Assembly (NCBI GenBank): GCA_035477215.1
Contig: DATIKU010000016.1
Span: 34,706-98,705, forward strand
Direction: 5' to 3'
From: Spirochaetota bacterium
GTDB taxonomy: Bacteria; Spirochaetota; UBA4802; UBA5368
DNA: 64,000 bases
Positions 25,486-34,302 of the stretch are shown one piece after another. Below the pieces are notes generated by a model. That model saw nothing but the letters and a program-made list of their open reading frames with translations. It was not told the DNA's origin and searched no databases. Every line of letters begins with the position of its first letter. The first letter of the stretch is position 1. The translations under genes were made by a program, and so were the position numbers.

Positions 25486-26238
25486 CTATTTTTTAAAGAA
25501 CCGCTCTGCCGCCTCCGCATTCAATTTCTTCACGGTCTCAATGACAAAGGGATCAGACGAGTCCTTGCAATAAACCCATACGGTTATAATCGGGATTACC
25601 CGGATCTGGCCAATGTTGTTGTATTTTACCTCGAAGGCTAGATCCGCCCCATGGACGCCGTTGTCCGAGAAAAAGTAGTTTACCCTTTCGAGCCCCACCA
25701 CATCGGGATCGCTCCCGGAAACGCGGAAACCGTTTCTCATTTTGATGATGTTCGACGTCCTTTCGAGAAGAACGCGCATGTAGGCTATTCCCTCCGGATT
25801 GGGACTTACCAGTCCGCTCTTACCGTTCACGATCTCGTCTTTCATCTGCCGGAACTGAGCCTCGCCATACACCGTTTCAGGCTTCGGCGTGATGTCGACT
25901 GCGCCGCCGTCCACGTTCCAGACGCAGGCGAAATCGACCTTGCCATCGGCGTCGTTGTCCGTGATGAGCACCACCTGGCGCGCTCCCTTCTTAAACCTTC
26001 CGATTATGACATTGCTCACCTTGCCGATGGACTGGAATATTGCGTAATCATCGTTGGTGGCCGGAACCGGCAGCTGCTTCACATTGAACATGGTGACCAG
26101 GTCGTTATGGATATACTTTCCGCTGGCGATGTTGTTCTGCAACGGCTTTCTGCCCGACTGAGCTCCCGCGTCGATGAATGCGCCGAATGTCATTGGGACA
26201 GCAATCAGTATGATAATTGATATTCTCCTTGCTTTCAA
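25486..26238 (-). CDS. Secreted protein of unknown function
   Basis: 250 residues from TTG 26236-26238, chosen because GGGAGGAAG lies just upstream and the product then begins with a signal peptide (ISIIILIAVPMTFGAFIDAGAQ). The 29 preceding codons are not signal-like. Mature sequence contains VVLITDNDADGKVDFACVWN, which resembles a calcium-binding DxDxDG loop followed by a beta strand as in VCBS or FG-GAP surface repeats, and FFSDNGVHGADLAFEVKY. It is adjacent, in the same direction, to the second FecR gene, so both may belong to an envelope set. No family is recognised. Confidence 0.68.
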   Translation of the reverse strand: MKARRISIIILIAVPMTFGAFIDAGAQSGRKPLQNNIASGKYIHNDLVTMFNVKQLPVPATNDDYAIFQSIGKVSNVIIGRFKKGARQVVLITDNDADGKVDFACVWNVDGGAVDITPKPETVYGEAQFRQMKDEIVNGKSGLVSPNPEGIAYMRVLLERTSNIIKMRNGFRVSGSDPDVVGLERVNYFFSDNGVHGADLAFEVKYNNIGQIRVIPIITVWVYCKDSSDPFVIETVKKLNAEAAERFFKK

Positions 26239-26452
26239 AACTTCCTCCCTAATTATCTTATCCGCAATTCCCGAGCATGGCCCGCGGCCCGGCGAACAGC
26301 CAGTCTGTGGACTGCCAGAAATCACACGGCCATTATTAAAAAACTGGATTGTCCCGAATTAACGCCCAAGTAAGCTACAAAACACCGGGGGAATTGGCAA
26401 CAATAATATCGCATTGCGGCGGTAAATTTCAAACAGGCGCCGCACCAGCCAA

Positions 26453-26483
26453 AAAGGGCGCGGCCGTCCGGCCCGCGCCCTTT
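26453..26483 (-). terminator. Rho-independent terminator of the second FecR gene
   Basis: 11-bp perfect stem AAAGGGCGCGG and CCGCGCCCTTT around a 9-base loop, followed on the minus strand by TTTTT. It starts 24 bases after the stop at 26507. Confidence 0.8.
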
Positions 26484-26506
26484 GCCTCCACGATTCGAAC
26501 GGCGGG

Positions 26507-27589
26507 TTATTCCTGGCCGGTATCGAGATCGAGCGACTTCTGCCCTCCCCTGGCATGGACAATCAGCCTGTCGCCCCTAATCTCAAGCCTTCCGTCGTTG
26601 TTTAGGTTTTTCCGCCAGAGCACCGGCCCATCTGCCGATGCGCAGTAGACGTAATCGCCGGAGGCGATATAAATTCTGTCATCCCTGCGCACTGGAGGAT
26701 TTATCACCTTCCCTTCCCAGAGCACGCTGCCGTTTTTGATAAAATAGATCTCGTATCTGGTGATCAGGAGTCGTCCATCGGGCTTCGGCTTCTCCTTCTC
26801 CATCTTGACGACCGCCGCGATCTGCCGGATGACCTCCCTGGGCCGCTCTTCTACCGCAATCAGTTCGCTCTTTTCGTCCTTGAAGTCCTCAACCTTGAAC
26901 GCCTGGACCTCCTTTCGAGATACGACAACGTCGCCGCCCGCCTCCTCTATTACCTTTACCACGGCGACCTCGAATCCTTCACCCGATTCCCTGGCGAGGA
27001 TTTCATCCACCCGCTTCGTGGCCTTTTTTACGTCATTCTCGGTTACGACGACCTTCTCCTTTTCCTCGACCGCCGGCGCCCCTTCCATTATTTTCTCAAT
27101 TGAACCTTCCAGCTTCTCGACCCGCTTTATGACCTTCACGCTTCCCTCGTAAACCTTTATCCGCGTGGTCTTCATGATGTCGGCCTCGACGGTGAATTTG
27201 GTGCCCCGCACGCCGGCCACCGCCGTCGGTGTCTTCACCAGAAAGCTCTCCTTCTTCATGAGCTTTTTGGGCTTGCACAGCATCCTGCCGACCTCAAGGC
27301 CAAGCGCCGTGTTCTCGACCGCGCCCTTTCTCATAAGCTGCGAGATGAGCACCTTCGAGTTTTCCTTGATCCTGATTATCGAATCGCCGATCTTCAGATC
27401 GCACGAGGACCGGCCCGCGGTGACGAGCCGGTCGTTTTCCTTTATCATCGCGCCTATCTCGGTCGCGGCATCATTTATCTTAACGTCCCCGATAAAAAAC
27501 ATCACCGTCGCGTACTCGTCGACGGCCTTCGCGCATCCCATCCATAACGAAGCCACGACGATCAGGCATACCAGCGTCAATCTTTTCAT
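26507..27589 (-). CDS. FecR-domain lipoprotein with a C-terminal PQQ-like strand region
   Basis: 360 residues from ATG 27587-27589 with GGGGGG upstream. A lipoprotein signal peptide (MKRLTLVCLIVVASLWMGC) is followed by a FecR domain (TVMFFIGDVKINDAATEIG, then KTPTAVAGVRGTKFTVEAD, typical of the family). Residues about 150-270 are Lys/Glu/Val-rich and probably coiled. The C-terminus (RYEIYFIKNGSVLWEGKVI, RIYIASGDYVYCASADGPVL) has PQQ/beta-propeller-like repeats. Unlike the FecR protein at 8.2 kb it has no zinc finger and no paired sigma factor, so it is likely structural or a sensor in the outer envelope. Confidence 0.8.
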   Translation of the reverse strand: MKRLTLVCLIVVASLWMGCAKAVDEYATVMFFIGDVKINDAATEIGAMIKENDRLVTAGRSSCDLKIGDSIIRIKENSKVLISQLMRKGAVENTALGLEVGRMLCKPKKLMKKESFLVKTPTAVAGVRGTKFTVEADIMKTTRIKVYEGSVKVIKRVEKLEGSIEKIMEGAPAVEEKEKVVVTENDVKKATKRVDEILARESGEGFEVAVVKVIEEAGGDVVVSRKEVQAFKVEDFKDEKSELIAVEERPREVIRQIAAVVKMEKEKPKPDGRLLITRYEIYFIKNGSVLWEGKVINPPVRRDDRIYIASGDYVYCASADGPVLWRKNLNNDGRLEIRGDRLIVHARGGQKSLDLDTGQE

Positions 27590-27722
27590 AACACCCCCCT
27601 GTAAAACCATTACGGGGCGATGATTGCCCCTGGATATATGATGTAGTACTGCGCCTTTTTCTTAAAAATGCAAGTAATTCGTCTTTTTTTAAAACCAGGC
27701 CGCAATGCAGACCTATAAATCT

Positions 27723-27753
27723 TTGACAATACGGCCCGGATAGGCAAGCATAT
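27723..27753 (+). promoter_or_regulatory. Weak promoter candidate for the ADP-ribosylglycohydrolase-like gene
   Basis: TTGACA at 27723-27728 and GCATAT at 27748-27753 with a 19-base spacer, which is longer than ideal. Confidence 0.3.
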
Positions 27754-27766
27754 CGGGCGGTAAAAA

Positions 27767-29041
27767 ATGAGCGAAAACCAGAAAAATACGGGTATCATGC
27801 TTGGCGCCGTTATCGGCGACGCGCTATGCACGCCGCTGGAGGGATTGAGCGCCGGACACATACGTTCCGTATTCGGCCATATCAGGGACTATGCGGATCC
27901 GGAGCCCGCGCTCAGGGGGAAGATGCACCGCTGGCGAAAACCTGCGCTTTATTCCTCCCTCTCTCAGATGACCCTGCTTCTCCTTATGACCGACCGGACG
28001 CCGCGGGGGGCGGACATGGGACGGTTCATGGAAATAATCTCGAACGCCCCCTCCGTGGAAGGAAGCGCGTTCGGCGTATTCCGCCATCCGGGGCCGGCGG
28101 AGCGCGCATTACTTGAACGGCTCACCCGTAAGACCGGCGCCGTCCCCCCGGTCACCTGCGCCCGGACTGCCGCCATTACGGCTCCCTTCGCCGCGATAAC
28201 GGAAGTCCGCGAGGGCGGCGCTCCCCGCGGCCTCGAGGCGGCGCTTGTGTTCAACCGGGACCCGGTCTCCATCGCCGCCGCGCTTGTATTCGGCGGGGTC
28301 CTCCGCTCCCTGAGGACCGAGACCGCCATACCCGCGCCAGAACCGCTTTTCGAGATTGCCGCGGCCTCCGCCGAACTGCTCGCCACGGAGATCGACGGGC
28401 GGTCTGATCTGGTGTTCCGGGCCGGGCTCAACCCCGAGACCCTGCTCCGGGCGACGACGGATTTCCGCGACCTCTTTCGCGAACTCGGCCGCAGAAGCGG
28501 AATCGACGCGGCCGTGCCGCTCATCTGTTCCGCCGTTAATCGTCACGTAAAAAGTCCCATCACCCGGGCGACGGTAAACCATCCACTTGCCCTGCCACCC
28601 TTCGCGCTTGTGCTGTGCGGCGCCCATCATGACGCACCGGAATCGGCCCTCTTCGCCGCCGCGGACGGAGGCGGCGCCTGCGGGATACTGGCTTCTCTCT
28701 GCGGGTCGCTCGCGGGTGCGGCCGCCGGAAAGGCCTGGATCTCAGATGGACTGCTCGACGGACTTGTCAACCGCCGCAGGCTGCTCGACATCGTGGAGAC
28801 TGCCGCTCGAAACAGGGCCGCAGAGGGACACGCGCGCGAATTCCTGGCCGCGGAGGCGCCCCTTACGCGCAAGGAAATCGAGGAATATACCGCGCGAAAC
28901 CGCCGCCGGCCGACCGCTACAAAAAAACCGGGCGCGCGAAAGGACGCCGAGCGCGAACTGTCGCGGCATGTGGTCGAGAGCTGGACAAAGGTCGACAAGG
29001 CCCGGTGGAAGAAGGAGAAGCGACACGGGGACGACGACTGA
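27767..29041 (+). CDS. ADP-ribosylglycohydrolase-fold protein lacking metal ligands
   Basis: 424 residues. The family signature is seen at the N-terminus (GIMLGAVIGDALCTPLEGLSA) and late in the protein (ACGILASLCGSLAGAAAGKAW), matching GAxxGDALGxPxE and the TxxxAGxxAGAxxG segments. Metal-binding residues have been lost: the WSDDT region is KPALYSS, and the GGDTDTNAA motif is DGGGACGIL. So removal of ADP-ribose by two Mg ions is unlikely, and a structural, binding or other catalytic role is more likely. The C-terminus is a charged tail. Standing alone between two minus-strand genes it gives no functional clue. Confidence 0.72.
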   Translation: MSENQKNTGIMLGAVIGDALCTPLEGLSAGHIRSVFGHIRDYADPEPALRGKMHRWRKPALYSSLSQMTLLLLMTDRTPRGADMGRFMEIISNAPSVEGSAFGVFRHPGPAERALLERLTRKTGAVPPVTCARTAAITAPFAAITEVREGGAPRGLEAALVFNRDPVSIAAALVFGGVLRSLRTETAIPAPEPLFEIAAASAELLATEIDGRSDLVFRAGLNPETLLRATTDFRDLFRELGRRSGIDAAVPLICSAVNRHVKSPITRATVNHPLALPPFALVLCGAHHDAPESALFAAADGGGACGILASLCGSLAGAAAGKAWISDGLLDGLVNRRRLLDIVETAARNRAAEGHAREFLAAEAPLTRKEIEEYTARNRRRPTATKKPGARKDAERELSRHVVESWTKVDKARWKKEKRHGDDD

Positions 29042-29044
29042 CCG

Positions 29045-30025
29045 TCAGGAGTTGAGCTTGCGGTGCACCTCGGCAATGAGCGACAGGGCCTCCGGCATGA
29101 TATAGCCGAGCATCTTCTCCTTGTATTCCGGGTCGGTAAGCCAGCGCCCCGTGGCCGTTACGATGGGGACAAACCGGCCGCCGCGCGCCGCGAAGATACC
29201 GCCACTGCACAGGGCAAGCTTTCTGCGGTGCCGCCCCTTTACGCCCGTACAGAAGCCCACCGAGAATATCCGGTCGTTCAGGAAGACCGGACCCGCGAAA
29301 TGAACCGACAGGTCCACGGTAACCCCGCCCTGCCATACGGTTAGAAATCCCGCCCACGCCAGAGTTTCGTCAAGTATGGCGATGATCGCGCCGGGATGCA
29401 CGCGGCTCGGAGAGATGGTATTCATCTCGGTGCATTGCATCGATCCGCTTTCGCCCTCGTGCAGGCATTCCGTATAGATATTCCCCGTTTCCGTCTCCCT
29501 GAACTCAAAGACCCGGCGTGTATGCAGCGACTGATAACGGTCCCTGAAAATAATTTTATCGGAGAAAACGGGAATGACAAATGAGCTCTCGGCCTTTACC
29601 GGCTCCGCGAGCAGCGCTTCCATATTCTCTCGCTCACCCTCCACGAGCCCACCGGAAACCTGGCGGACGGTGGCGCGAAGGTACGGATTTCCGCCGCCGG
29701 GCCCGACGATTGAGCCGTTCCATGAACCGCCGGCACCCTTTATATCAACCGTCACCTCGTTGCCGACCGCGATGCGATCGCCCCCGAACCTGAAATCGGC
29801 GCACCATCCCTGTTCGAAGACGGACGGGTCGGCGAGGTCGGCAAGCTCGACAATCGACGTCATGCCGACACCGCCGTGGGGTATGCCCGGCCATCCCTCA
29901 TGCCGGCCGTCAATTTTCAATACCGCGCGGCCCCCCGCCGGCGTCCGCTCCCATCCATTGAAAAGATAACCCCGGGGGCCGCAGAAATAGCAGCCCTCGT
30001 GCCGGTTTCCCGCGTGACCGTTCAT
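29045..30025 (-). CDS. Double-hotdog (PaaI-like) thioesterase-family protein
   Basis: 326 residues in two halves with hotdog folds. The N-terminal half shows CYFCGPRGYLFNGW and EGWPGIPHGGVGMTSIVELAD, the PaaI-like first box; the C-terminal half shows RVHPGAIIAILDETLAWAGF with the usual Asp/Glu, FAGPVFLNDRI and TGVKGRHRRKL strands. Tandem hotdogs act as acyl-CoA thioesterases or dehydratases. The substrate cannot be read off. The ATG overlaps the stop of the small protein upstream (ATGA at 30022-30025), so the two are translationally coupled. Confidence 0.82.
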   Translation of the reverse strand: MNGHAGNRHEGCYFCGPRGYLFNGWERTPAGGRAVLKIDGRHEGWPGIPHGGVGMTSIVELADLADPSVFEQGWCADFRFGGDRIAVGNEVTVDIKGAGGSWNGSIVGPGGGNPYLRATVRQVSGGLVEGERENMEALLAEPVKAESSFVIPVFSDKIIFRDRYQSLHTRRVFEFRETETGNIYTECLHEGESGSMQCTEMNTISPSRVHPGAIIAILDETLAWAGFLTVWQGGVTVDLSVHFAGPVFLNDRIFSVGFCTGVKGRHRRKLALCSGGIFAARGGRFVPIVTATGRWLTDPEYKEKMLGYIMPEALSLIAEVHRKLNS

Positions 30026-30321
30026 TTCTTTATGCCACGAGGACGAATCGGGCGGCCCCCGATCGCGGAGCGCATGACCGTTTCGCCCGCCTGCCCCATC
30101 TTTTCATCACATGTGTCCGATGTGCCGCATCCATCTGCGGACCGGCCGACAACGGCGGGGAAGAACCTGGCCCCTCCCATTCCATCAGATATGTTTACCA
30201 TCCCCCGCAATTCGAGGAACCGGAGCGTGAGTGCCACCCGGCCGCGCACCATCCCGGGCCTGAAGGCGCCGAAGGCGCCCCGTTCCCTTACGACGAATAT
30301 GTCCGGCAGTATTTCGTTCAT
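30022..30321 (-). CDS. Small Cys-containing hypothetical protein
   Basis: 99 residues from ATG 30319-30321. No family recognised. It has a strand-rich N-terminus (MNEILPDIFVVRERGAFGA) and a Cys pair near position 65-72 (DGCGTSDTCDEKMGQ) that could bind a metal. It is coupled by four-base overlap to the hotdog thioesterase downstream and preceded by a good minus-strand promoter (30432-30460), which supports it as a real gene. Confidence 0.6.
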   Translation of the reverse strand: MNEILPDIFVVRERGAFGAFRPGMVRGRVALTLRFLELRGMVNISDGMGGARFFPAVVGRSADGCGTSDTCDEKMGQAGETVMRSAIGGRPIRPRGIKK

Positions 30322-30431
30322 GGGCGTTCTTTCCGCGGATAGAGGCGGAGCCAAATTCCAACCTGCCTATCCCGAAACCGGCATAATGGCAAGCAATATT
30401 GAAATAAAAATCGCCGACAGGCCCCTTTCCT

Positions 30432-30460
30432 GCTATAATCACAATGAAAAATGTTGACAA
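30432..30460 (-). promoter_or_regulatory. Sigma70 promoter for the small Cys protein/hotdog operon
   Basis: On the minus strand TTGTCA and TATAGC are 17 bases apart, about 110 bases upstream of the start at 30321. The -35 hexamer shares six bases with the -35 of the divergent helicase promoter. Confidence 0.55.
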
Positions 30461-30482
30461 TTTGGATGCATTAGGCATTAAC
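30454..30482 (+). promoter_or_regulatory. Sigma70 promoter for the DEAD-box helicase
   Basis: TTGACA at 30454-30459 and ATTAAC at 30477-30482, 17 bases apart, 67 bases before the start at 30549. Back-to-back with the divergent promoter above. Confidence 0.5.
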
Positions 30483-30548
30483 CGGTACTGTGTTAAAAGA
30501 AATACAGCCTGACGGGAATTCCCCCACACTGACCTACAGAGGAACCTG

Positions 30549-32219
30549 ATGAAATTCGCAGAATTCAATCTTCATCCCGACGTAATACGGGGGATCGATG
30601 ACGCCGCGTTCACCGACTGCACCCCGGTACAGGAAATGACCCTCGAAAAGACCCTCAAGGGTATCGATGTATACGTTCAGTCGCAGACGGGCACCGGGAA
30701 AACGGCGGCCTTCCTCATCACCATCTTCCACCTTTTCCTCACCGGCGACCGTTATAAAAACAAAAAGGCGCTCATCATCGTACCGACGAGAGAGCTCGCC
30801 GTTCAGGTAGAAAAAGAGGCGAAGTTTCTGGGCAAGCACTGCCGTTTTAAGGTCGGCAGTTTTTTCGGCGGAATCGGCTACGAGAAACAGGAGAAGCTGC
30901 TTCAAGACAATCTAAACGTCTACGTGGGCACACCGGGCCGCCTTATCGACTTTTATAAATCCGGGAAGCTGGAACTCAAGGCCTTTGAAATCCTGGTGAT
31001 CGATGAGGCCGACCGGATGTTCGATATGGGATTCATCCCTGACATCCGGTATATGGTGAAAAAGATGCCGCCTCCGACCCAACGCCTTACCATGCTTTAC
31101 TCGGCGACACTCAGCCAGCGCGTCAAACAGCTCGCCTGGGAATATATGAACGATCCGGCCGAAATCGAGATCCAGCCCGAAAACGTGACGGTCGACACCA
31201 TTTCACAGAAGATGTACCACGTTTCGCGCGAAGAAAAGTTCAGCCTGCTTCTGGGCCTCATGCGAAAGGAAGAGCCGAAGAGCGTGCTCATCTTCACCAA
31301 CACCAAGAAGATGGCCGAAATCGTTTCGCGCAGGCTCGCGGCCAACGGCTACCCCAACGAGTACATAAGCGGGGACCTTCCGCAGAAGAGCAGGCTCAAA
31401 ATCATCGAGAACATCAAGTCCGGCCGCACAACCCTTCTTGTGGCGACCGATGTGGCGGCCAGGGGCCTTCATATCGAGGACCTCGACATGGTGGTCAACT
31501 ACGACCTTCCTGATGATTGCGAAAACTACGTTCACCGCATCGGCCGAACGGCACGGGCCGGGAAATCCGGCAAGGCGATATCCCTCGCCTGCGAGGCCTT
31601 CGTGTTCAACCTCGAGGCCATCGAAAAATTCATTGGCATGAAAATACCGACCGAATGGGAATATGAAGACCTCCTCGCCAGGAACATAAAGGACGCCGGA
31701 CCACCCCCGCGCAGCGCTGACGGCGGTCGTCGCGAGCGAAGCGATCGCGGAGGAAGAGGGGCGGGCGGCAGGACGCCCCAAACCGGCGACAGAAAAGATG
31801 GTCGCAGGGAGCGAAGGCCGCAACGGCCGGCGGACTCGGCATCGGAACCTAAGGCGGCGGCGGAACCGAAACCGCAGCGTGATCGCAAACCGCAATCGGA
31901 CCGCAAGCCGGCCGGCGAACGTCGTCCGCGACAGGACAGTCGGCCTCCGCAGGCGGCCTCCGGACAGGGACAGAGGAAGCCGGACTCGCGCCGCGATGGC
32001 GACAAACGGCATCGCGACAACCGCCGCCAGGGAAGCGGTTCGCAGAGCATCCCCGGCCGCCTTCCCGGCAACGCCACTGCCGAGGAACGCCTGGCGTACT
32101 ACAGCCAGAAATACGGCGAGGATTTCATGCTTGGCGAGGGCGGCAAAAAAACCTCGAAGAAGAAAGGAGTTACCGGCGCCATTAAAAAGCTGGTTGACCT
32201 GTTTAAAATCAAGAGCTGA
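30549..32219 (+). CDS. DEAD-box RNA helicase with an Arg/Gly-rich tail (RhlE-like)
   Basis: 556 residues. The helicase core occupies residues 1-370: Q motif around FAEFNLHPDVIRGIDD, Walker A SQTGTGKT, PTREL, VGTPGR, the DEAD box VIDEADRMFDMGF, SAT in YSATLS, and HRIGRTARAGKSG in domain 2. Residues about 395-510 are a low-complexity basic region (RRERSDRGGRGAGGRTPQ, DRKPQSDRKPAGERRP) that binds RNA non-specifically, and the end carries a small conserved-looking segment (TAEERLAYYSQKYGEDFM). It remodels RNA duplexes, for example in ribosome assembly or RNA decay. A hairpin terminator follows. Confidence 0.93.
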   Translation: MKFAEFNLHPDVIRGIDDAAFTDCTPVQEMTLEKTLKGIDVYVQSQTGTGKTAAFLITIFHLFLTGDRYKNKKALIIVPTRELAVQVEKEAKFLGKHCRFKVGSFFGGIGYEKQEKLLQDNLNVYVGTPGRLIDFYKSGKLELKAFEILVIDEADRMFDMGFIPDIRYMVKKMPPPTQRLTMLYSATLSQRVKQLAWEYMNDPAEIEIQPENVTVDTISQKMYHVSREEKFSLLLGLMRKEEPKSVLIFTNTKKMAEIVSRRLAANGYPNEYISGDLPQKSRLKIIENIKSGRTTLLVATDVAARGLHIEDLDMVVNYDLPDDCENYVHRIGRTARAGKSGKAISLACEAFVFNLEAIEKFIGMKIPTEWEYEDLLARNIKDAGPPPRSADGGRRERSDRGGRGAGGRTPQTGDRKDGRRERRPQRPADSASEPKAAAEPKPQRDRKPQSDRKPAGERRPRQDSRPPQAASGQGQRKPDSRRDGDKRHRDNRRQGSGSQSIPGRLPGNATAEERLAYYSQKYGEDFMLGEGGKKTSKKKGVTGAIKKLVDLFKIKS

Positions 32220-32286
32220 AAGAGCTTTATAACAAAGGGGCCGACTCAAAACAGTATCCGCCCCCTTGATAATCTTAGCCCTTCTT

Positions 32287-32310
32287 TGCCGCGCTGAAGC
32301 GCGGCATTTT
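32287..32310. terminator. Bidirectional terminator between helicase and msrAB
   Basis: 8-bp stem TGCCGCGC and GCGCGGCA with a TGAA loop, followed by TTTT on the plus side; the minus-strand copy sits right after the msrAB stop codon. Confidence 0.75.
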
Positions 32311-33380
32311 TATTTATCGAACAGTTTAATAAACTCCTTATAACCTTCCTTTTCAAGATCCTCTTTCGGCACGAATCGGAACGCCGCCGAATTCATGCAA
32401 TACCGAAGCCCGGCGGGAGCCGGCCCGTCTTCGAAGACATGGCCGAGATGCAAATCGCCATACCTGCTTCGCACCTCCGTCCGCGTCACAAAAAGCGAAC
32501 GATCCACCCGCTCGACCACGTTTTCGGCGACGAGCGGCCTGGTAAAGCTGGGCCAGCCGGTCCCGGAATCGTACTTGTCCTTCGAGCTGAAGAGCGGCTC
32601 TCCGCTGACTATATCGACATAAATCCCGTCGCGCTTCTCGTTCCAGTACTCGTTCTTAAACGGCGGCTCGGTGCCGTTCTCCCGCGCCACTTTATACTGA
32701 AGAGGGGTAAGCTTCTTTTTGATCTCATCTTCGGAGGGCTTTGTGTACACGGGCACATCCCCGGCGGAATCGCCACGACCATCCCGGCTCCACGCGGAGC
32801 GTATGAATAAATCGCGGCCGGAAAAATGCCGGTAGTATTTGTAACGCCGGGCGTTCTTTTTATGGTAATCCTGATGGTAGTCTTCAGCCGGGTAAAATCT
32901 TATTGATGGCAGTATTTCGGTAACGATCGGTTTTCCGAACCTTTTTGATCGCGCAAGCTCATCGCGTGATTTCTCGGCGACACGTTTCTGCTCGGCGTCG
33001 TGATAAAAAATCGCCGTTCGATACTGCGCACCCCTGTCGATAAACTGCCCCGCCGAATCGGTGGGATCGATCTGTCGCCAGAAAATCTCGAGAAGCTTTT
33101 CATAGGTGATCTTCGAGGGATTAAAGCGTATTTGCACCGCCTCGAGGTGGCCGCTCTTCCCGGAGGTTACGTCCTCATAGGTGGGATTCTCAAGCTCCCC
33201 TCCGGTGTATCCCGATACCACTTCTTTAACACCCTCCATTTGCTCGAAAGGCGAAACCATGCACCAGAAACACCCCCCGGCGAAGATTGCCGTCTCCTCA
33301 TTCTGCCTCGAGGCAATGGTCACCGCCGCGAAAAGAACGACAAGGAAAAGTATGCCGTATTTTACCAAGTATTGATCCAT
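32310..33380 (-). CDS. msrAB: Membrane-anchored peptide methionine sulfoxide reductase MsrA-MsrB fusion
   Basis: 356 residues. A signal anchor ([16 protein letters not shown], residues about 8-23) precedes MsrA ([14 protein letters not shown] with the catalytic Cys, YTGG, and the DYHQDYH tail) and then MsrB ([10 protein letters not shown] and the catalytic Cys in [10 protein letters not shown]). Together they repair both epimers of methionine sulfoxide in the periplasm. MsrB lacks the structural-zinc Cys pairs: the usual CRVCG is DIVSG, and the later CxxC before LGHVF is absent ([11 protein letters not shown]). Such zinc-free MsrB forms exist. Driven by its own promoter. Confidence 0.93.
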   Translation of the reverse strand: MDQYLVKYGILFLVVLFAAVTIASRQNEETAIFAGGCFWCMVSPFEQMEGVKEVVSGYTGGELENPTYEDVTSGKSGHLEAVQIRFNPSKITYEKLLEIFWRQIDPTDSAGQFIDRGAQYRTAIFYHDAEQKRVAEKSRDELARSKRFGKPIVTEILPSIRFYPAEDYHQDYHKKNARRYKYYRHFSGRDLFIRSAWSRDGRGDSAGDVPVYTKPSEDEIKKKLTPLQYKVARENGTEPPFKNEYWNEKRDGIYVDIVSGEPLFSSKDKYDSGTGWPSFTRPLVAENVVERVDRSLFVTRTEVRSRYGDLHLGHVFEDGPAPAGLRYCMNSAAFRFVPKEDLEKEGYKEFIKLFDK

Positions 33381-33413
33381 TGGCCCTCTCCCATCCCAAA
33401 TAAAGCATATACT

Positions 33414-33442
33414 AATATACTAAAACATCCGGGACGAGTCAA
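33414..33442 (-). promoter_or_regulatory. Sigma70 promoter for msrAB
   Basis: Minus strand TTGACT and TATATT separated by 17 bases. The promoter of wrbA 800 bases away has exactly the same hexamers. Confidence 0.6.
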
Positions 33443-33559
33443 GTGCCTGCAAAGAAGCGGACTGTCCTCTTCAACAGCACTGATTAACGTCACTACCAAC
33501 GGACCGGCAGCATGTTCCTCTTCTGGTTTCCGAAGGGCTAAAACCGCATCCTTTCGAGC

Positions 33560-34171
33560 CTATCGGGTCAGTTTTGCCGCAATCTGAGCGACGTGACGCC
33601 CCTGAAAGCGCGCACCGGCCAGCTCGTTTTCACTGGGCTGGCGTTCGCCTTTACCGCCGGCGATCGTCGATGCGCCATATGGCGACCCCCCGGACATCTC
33701 GTCAATTCTCGTCAGGCCCTCGAAGGCGTACGGCAGGCCAACGATGATCATCCCCTGATGCAGCAGGGTTGTATGGAAACTCAGTATTGTCGATTCCTGT
33801 CCGCCGTGCTGAGTGGCCGTGCTTGTAAAGACGCTGCCGGCCTTTCCCACCAGCGCGCCCTTCGACCACAACGGCCCGGTGGAGTCGAGGAAGGCGCGCA
33901 TCTGTGCGCACATGTTCCCGAACCGGGTCGGCGTACCGAAAATTATGGCGTCGGACTTTTCCAGATCGTCGAGCGTCGCGATCGGAATTTGAGCAAAGGC
34001 CTTCTGCGCGGCGGCAATCCCCGCCTGTTCGAGCACTTCCTCCGGCAGCGTCTCGCGAACCCGCAGTAGAACCGGTTCGGCCCCTTTCACCTCACGCACC
34101 CCTTCGGCGACGGCCGTCGCGAGCCGATAGATATGCCCGTAGGCCGAATAAAAAACAACCGATATTTTCAT
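33560..34171 (-). CDS. wrbA: NAD(P)H:quinone oxidoreductase, WrbA type
   Basis: 203 residues, normal for WrbA. FMN-binding flavodoxin-like fold: [18 protein letters not shown] (phosphate loop), [18 protein letters not shown], and [28 protein letters not shown], which is the WrbA signature. It makes two-electron reductions of quinones and protects against oxidative stress. Strong ribosome site AAGGAGG upstream. Together with msrAB next door it forms an oxidative-stress pair, each with the same promoter sequence. Confidence 0.95.
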   Translation of the reverse strand: MKISVVFYSAYGHIYRLATAVAEGVREVKGAEPVLLRVRETLPEEVLEQAGIAAAQKAFAQIPIATLDDLEKSDAIIFGTPTRFGNMCAQMRAFLDSTGPLWSKGALVGKAGSVFTSTATQHGGQESTILSFHTTLLHQGMIIVGLPYAFEGLTRIDEMSGGSPYGASTIAGGKGERQPSENELAGARFQGRHVAQIAAKLTR

Positions 34172-34211
34172 GAGCAGTCCTCCTTTTTTTCATTGATGTT
34201 AAGATGATAGT

Positions 34212-34240
34212 AATATAATAATATTCAGCCTTGTAGTCAA
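34212..34240 (-). promoter_or_regulatory. Sigma70 promoter for wrbA
   Basis: Minus strand TTGACT and TATATT with a 17-base AT-rich spacer, 41 bases above the start codon. Confidence 0.65.
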
Positions 34241-34302
34241 TTATCCGCAAGCCGGCCGGCGGTGCCGGCGCAACTTTCGGGTGTATACCATAGAGGTCAG
34301 GC

